Source: CAVQNQ01 sp963714205 (GTDB taxonomy: Bacteria > Acidobacteriota > Terriglobia > Bryobacterales > Bryobacteraceae). Taken from it: 64,000 nucleotides of DNA. Below, piece after piece: positions 62,385-64,000 of this stretch. A program made the position numbers and the translations under genes. Under the pieces are notes generated by a model. That model did no database searches and was not told the origin of the DNA. It worked only from the letters and a program-made list of their open reading frames with translations. How positions within the stretch are numbered: position 1 is the first letter of the stretch; each line of letters begins with the position of its first letter. The stretch lies in contig CAVQNQ010000001.1 of the NCBI GenBank assembly GCA_963714205.1, positions 144,989-208,988 of the forward strand, written 5' to 3'.

Positions 62385-62849
62385 TTAGAAGCTAGCCCAT
62401 GGATCAGCGTCCACCGCAGGCTTTTCCTCTGGAGCGATCCGCGCCCGCAGGCGGGCAAGCGGCGTTGCTCCAATCGCTATCAGGGCCGCGAGCCATTCCC
62501 GGCGTATTTGGCTCCGTAGCCGAATAGCTGTCAGGCGTCGCTCGGGTTCGGTGCCACCGTCGGAGCACACGGTTTCCAGTGCATCCAAATCCACCTCGTA
62601 TCCGGCCACTATGCGAATGGAACGGCTATCGAGTTCGCGCACGGGGATACCCACGGCGAGCATGTCGATGAGAAGGCTTTGCCATTTTGCAGCAACCGGT
62701 CTCGGTAGGTCCTTCGGGCAGGCCAAGCCCGCGAGGGTAGGACGGTTCTCAATTCCCCCAACCGTAGCAGCCGCAAGGCGCGCCCGCTTCTTTATCTCCT
62801 GGTTCCAGCGCCTCGAACCAGGTTTACGCTGTGGCCCACGCATCCCCAT
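62385..62849 (-). CDS. Phage terminase small subunit-like protein (P27 family)
   Basis: A 154-residue protein starting MGMRGPQRKPGSRRW from ATG 62849 (AGGAGA eight bases upstream), as in P27-type terminase small subunits that begin with a basic GPxPKP-like leader. A central SLLIDMLAVGIPVRELDSRSI and RLTAIRLRSQIRREWL helices follow, where P27 members have the oligomerising helices. The large subunit is not in the window. A family resemblance rather than proof. Confidence 0.55.
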   Translation of the reverse strand: MGMRGPQRKPGSRRWNQEIKKRARLAAATVGGIENRPTLAGLACPKDLPRPVAAKWQSLLIDMLAVGIPVRELDSRSIRIVAGYEVDLDALETVCSDGGTEPERRLTAIRLRSQIRREWLAALIAIGATPLARLRARIAPEEKPAVDADPWASF

Positions 62850-63133
62850 TGTGAATTCTCCTGAAACTGCGGTCTTTCCCTTGATATAGGCGCAACACGC
62901 CAAAGAAGTGCCTAAACCCGGCTACCCCTATAAAACGTGGTCACGCGCGTAAAGCATGGTGCCACGGTCTAGAAAGGGGCGAGGTCGGAGAGATTTCACC
63001 GGCCCCCCGCCCGCCAAAGGTACTCCACCGACATAGCGTTGACATTCTCAACAGGGGACGCCCTATACGCTCAGAGCGCCATTAAGACACCCGCCCACAC
63101 ATAGCGCGGTGTCACCATCCGCCGTTTACACGC

Positions 63134-63469
63134 TTACCGCCCGGAGGCCGCGAACAGTTCAACCCGTCCGAACAGCGTACGGCTTACCGCCCCATCTACC
63201 GGAGCCTCCACACCGTAGACCATTCGGAACCCTTTCAACCACAACTCCCGCGAGGAGTGCGCCTTGCCGTCTGCCAACCCATCGGGTATGCCGGGAACGC
63301 CGCGGAGGTCGTACGTCTTCACCACGCCGGCCTCGGTGTCAATGTAGAAGGCTTGCGCTACCTCAACGCCATCGAGCAGGCACGTCCCGAGTTTCGCCTC
63401 GCGCGCAAGAGCGTTCATTCCATTGCGGAAATCGGCCAACCCGAACAGTTGCCGTCCACGTTCAGCCAT
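63134..63469 (-). CDS. Unknown protein of the phage-like island
   Basis: A 111-residue protein from ATG 63469 (AGGGAG upstream). DFRNGMNALAREAKLGTCLLDG and EVAQAFYIDTEAGVVKTYDL are well-formed alpha/beta segments, but no family is recognised. It is divergent from the secreted protein at 63498 with only 28 bases between starts, so both promoters lie inside the genes or overlap. Confidence 0.55.
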   Translation of the reverse strand: MAERGRQLFGLADFRNGMNALAREAKLGTCLLDGVEVAQAFYIDTEAGVVKTYDLRGVPGIPDGLADGKAHSSRELWLKGFRMVYGVEAPVDGAVSRTLFGRVELFAASGR

Positions 63470-63497
63470 CGTCGCTCCCTGTGTTACAATACGGGAC

Positions 63498-63983
63498 ATG
63501 CGCCCATTGCCCCTGCTTGCCTGCGCCGTGCTTGTGCCTATCCTGTACGGCCAACACGCCCCCATACGCGCGTGCGTTGATGCTCAGGCGGGTACGGTGT
63601 GCGTTGGCAGCGTGCGTTGGGTGTCCGGATTCCGCGACAATGGCCCAGAGCGCATTACCGGCGAGTTCGAGAACAACACCAAAGCGCCTATTGGGCGCGC
63701 GTCCGTGAACTTCCCGCTATACGACGCCAAAGACCGCATCGTGATATGGGCCGAGGCGTTCATCAACACCACCATCCCGCCTGGTGGCCGGTTCGTATTC
63801 AACGCCCCCGTGGAACAGCCAACAGGAACCGGCCTACTCAGCGTCACGCTTTACACTAATCAAGTCCGCATCGAAGCGGCCGGCGCAACGCGCACAGCGT
63901 CCGACGTTCAACTCCCGGCCCTATTCACTACTGGGAATGTGCTCGGCGTGCGCAAGTACAAGAAGGCTCACGGCCTCAAATAG
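63498..63983 (+). CDS. Small secreted protein of the phage-like island
   Basis: A 161-residue protein with a signal peptide (MRPLPLLACAVLVPILYGQ). The mature part, with RITGEFENNTKAPIGRASVNFPLYD around residues 52-76, AFINTTIPPGGRFVFNAPV and SVTLYTNQVRIEA, resembles an FxLYD-type Ig fold, as seen in small extracytoplasmic proteins. TACAAT at 63485-63490 would start transcription about eight bases before the ATG, suggesting a leaderless or nearly leaderless mRNA. Complete, ending 17 bases before the window edge. Confidence 0.65.
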   Translation: MRPLPLLACAVLVPILYGQHAPIRACVDAQAGTVCVGSVRWVSGFRDNGPERITGEFENNTKAPIGRASVNFPLYDAKDRIVIWAEAFINTTIPPGGRFVFNAPVEQPTGTGLLSVTLYTNQVRIEAAGATRTASDVQLPALFTTGNVLGVRKYKKAHGLK

Positions 63984-64000
63984 CCCCTACTCCCCGCGCG

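Larger units (their letters stand above)
60604..64000. mobile_element. Phage-like island inserted at tRNA-Lys (extends past the window)
   Basis: From the tRNA-Lys 3' end to the window edge the genes are an integrase, a small HTH protein, a terminase-small-subunit-like protein and two unknown proteins. The tRNA 3' sequence is not repeated inside the window, so the far attachment site is beyond 64000. The combination looks like a prophage remnant or a satellite. Confidence 0.7.

Noticed and set aside
63030..63075. TTGACA with TATACG, a possible promoter
   Set aside because: The spacing is 19 bases and no supported gene follows on that strand.

Overview
The window is high-GC bacterial chromosome, most likely from Acidobacteriota of the Solibacter/Bryobacter group. 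The best clue is the secreted beta-propeller protein at 34949-36988, whose C-terminus matches the domain I know as characteristic of Candidatus Solibacter. The NtrY/NtrX-type pair and the TonB-ExbB-ExbD-ExbD-TPR cluster fit that lineage. This is inference from protein families; no database search was run.

Layout. 1-1141: end of an HdrA/MvhD/MetV-type one-carbon redox cluster. 1220-4136: three-gene surface-polysaccharide operon. 4180-8547: NtrX/NtrY-like two-component pair and two receiver proteins behind a near-consensus promoter. 8615-10866: ECF sigma, anti-sigma and secreted-protein operon. 10991-12007: alcohol dehydrogenase. 12067-15924: a complete mobile element (below). 15994-18761: M28 peptidase and MFS transporter. 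18826-24670: SDR, apt, ispE, prs, rplY, pth, rpsF, rpsR and rplI, with many stop/start overlaps. 24723-27143: amidohydrolase, then a small accessory patch with a HigBA module. 27286-32091: TerC, ribF, MBL hydrolase, DUF1844 and membrane protein operon. 32182-34862: tatA, HU, a RecA paralog and recA. 34949-48665: SBBP protein, tgt, yajC, secD, secF, tonB, frameshifted exbB/exbD/exbD, TPR lipoprotein, RelA/SpoT, DUF971 and a second TonB. 49005-52492: aminopeptidase, aldehyde dehydrogenase and PAP2 phosphatase. 52736-57505: a giant Ig-like repeat protein. 57599-60368: ispG, DUF2203, CYTH and a small secreted protein. 60543-64000: tRNA-Lys followed by an integrase and the start of a phage-like island.

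The most interesting object is the 3,858-bp element at 12067-15924. It has 25-bp terminal inverted repeats with one mismatch, flanked by a perfect 8-bp target duplication (CTGTCTCC), and encodes an IS1-like DDE transposase (D107, D180, E244). It carries passengers: two small helical proteins, a 48-residue membrane protein, a coupled small protein, a HEPN-like protein with an Rx4H motif, and a coiled-coil/winged-helix partner. It also carries a 69-nt tRNA-like sequence with a G3-U70 acceptor pair, A73 and CCA, which looks like a tmRNA tRNA-like domain without the tag-encoding part. IS1 elements are normally under 1 kb, so this looks like a cargo-bearing IS1-type transposon with an unexplained small RNA.

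Other points: four single-base frameshifts clustered in the ExbB/ExbD genes; a GAFTGA-loop variant in the NtrX-like regulator; a recent 1.27-kb internal duplication in the Ig-like protein gene; and an integrase lacking the usual first catalytic arginine.
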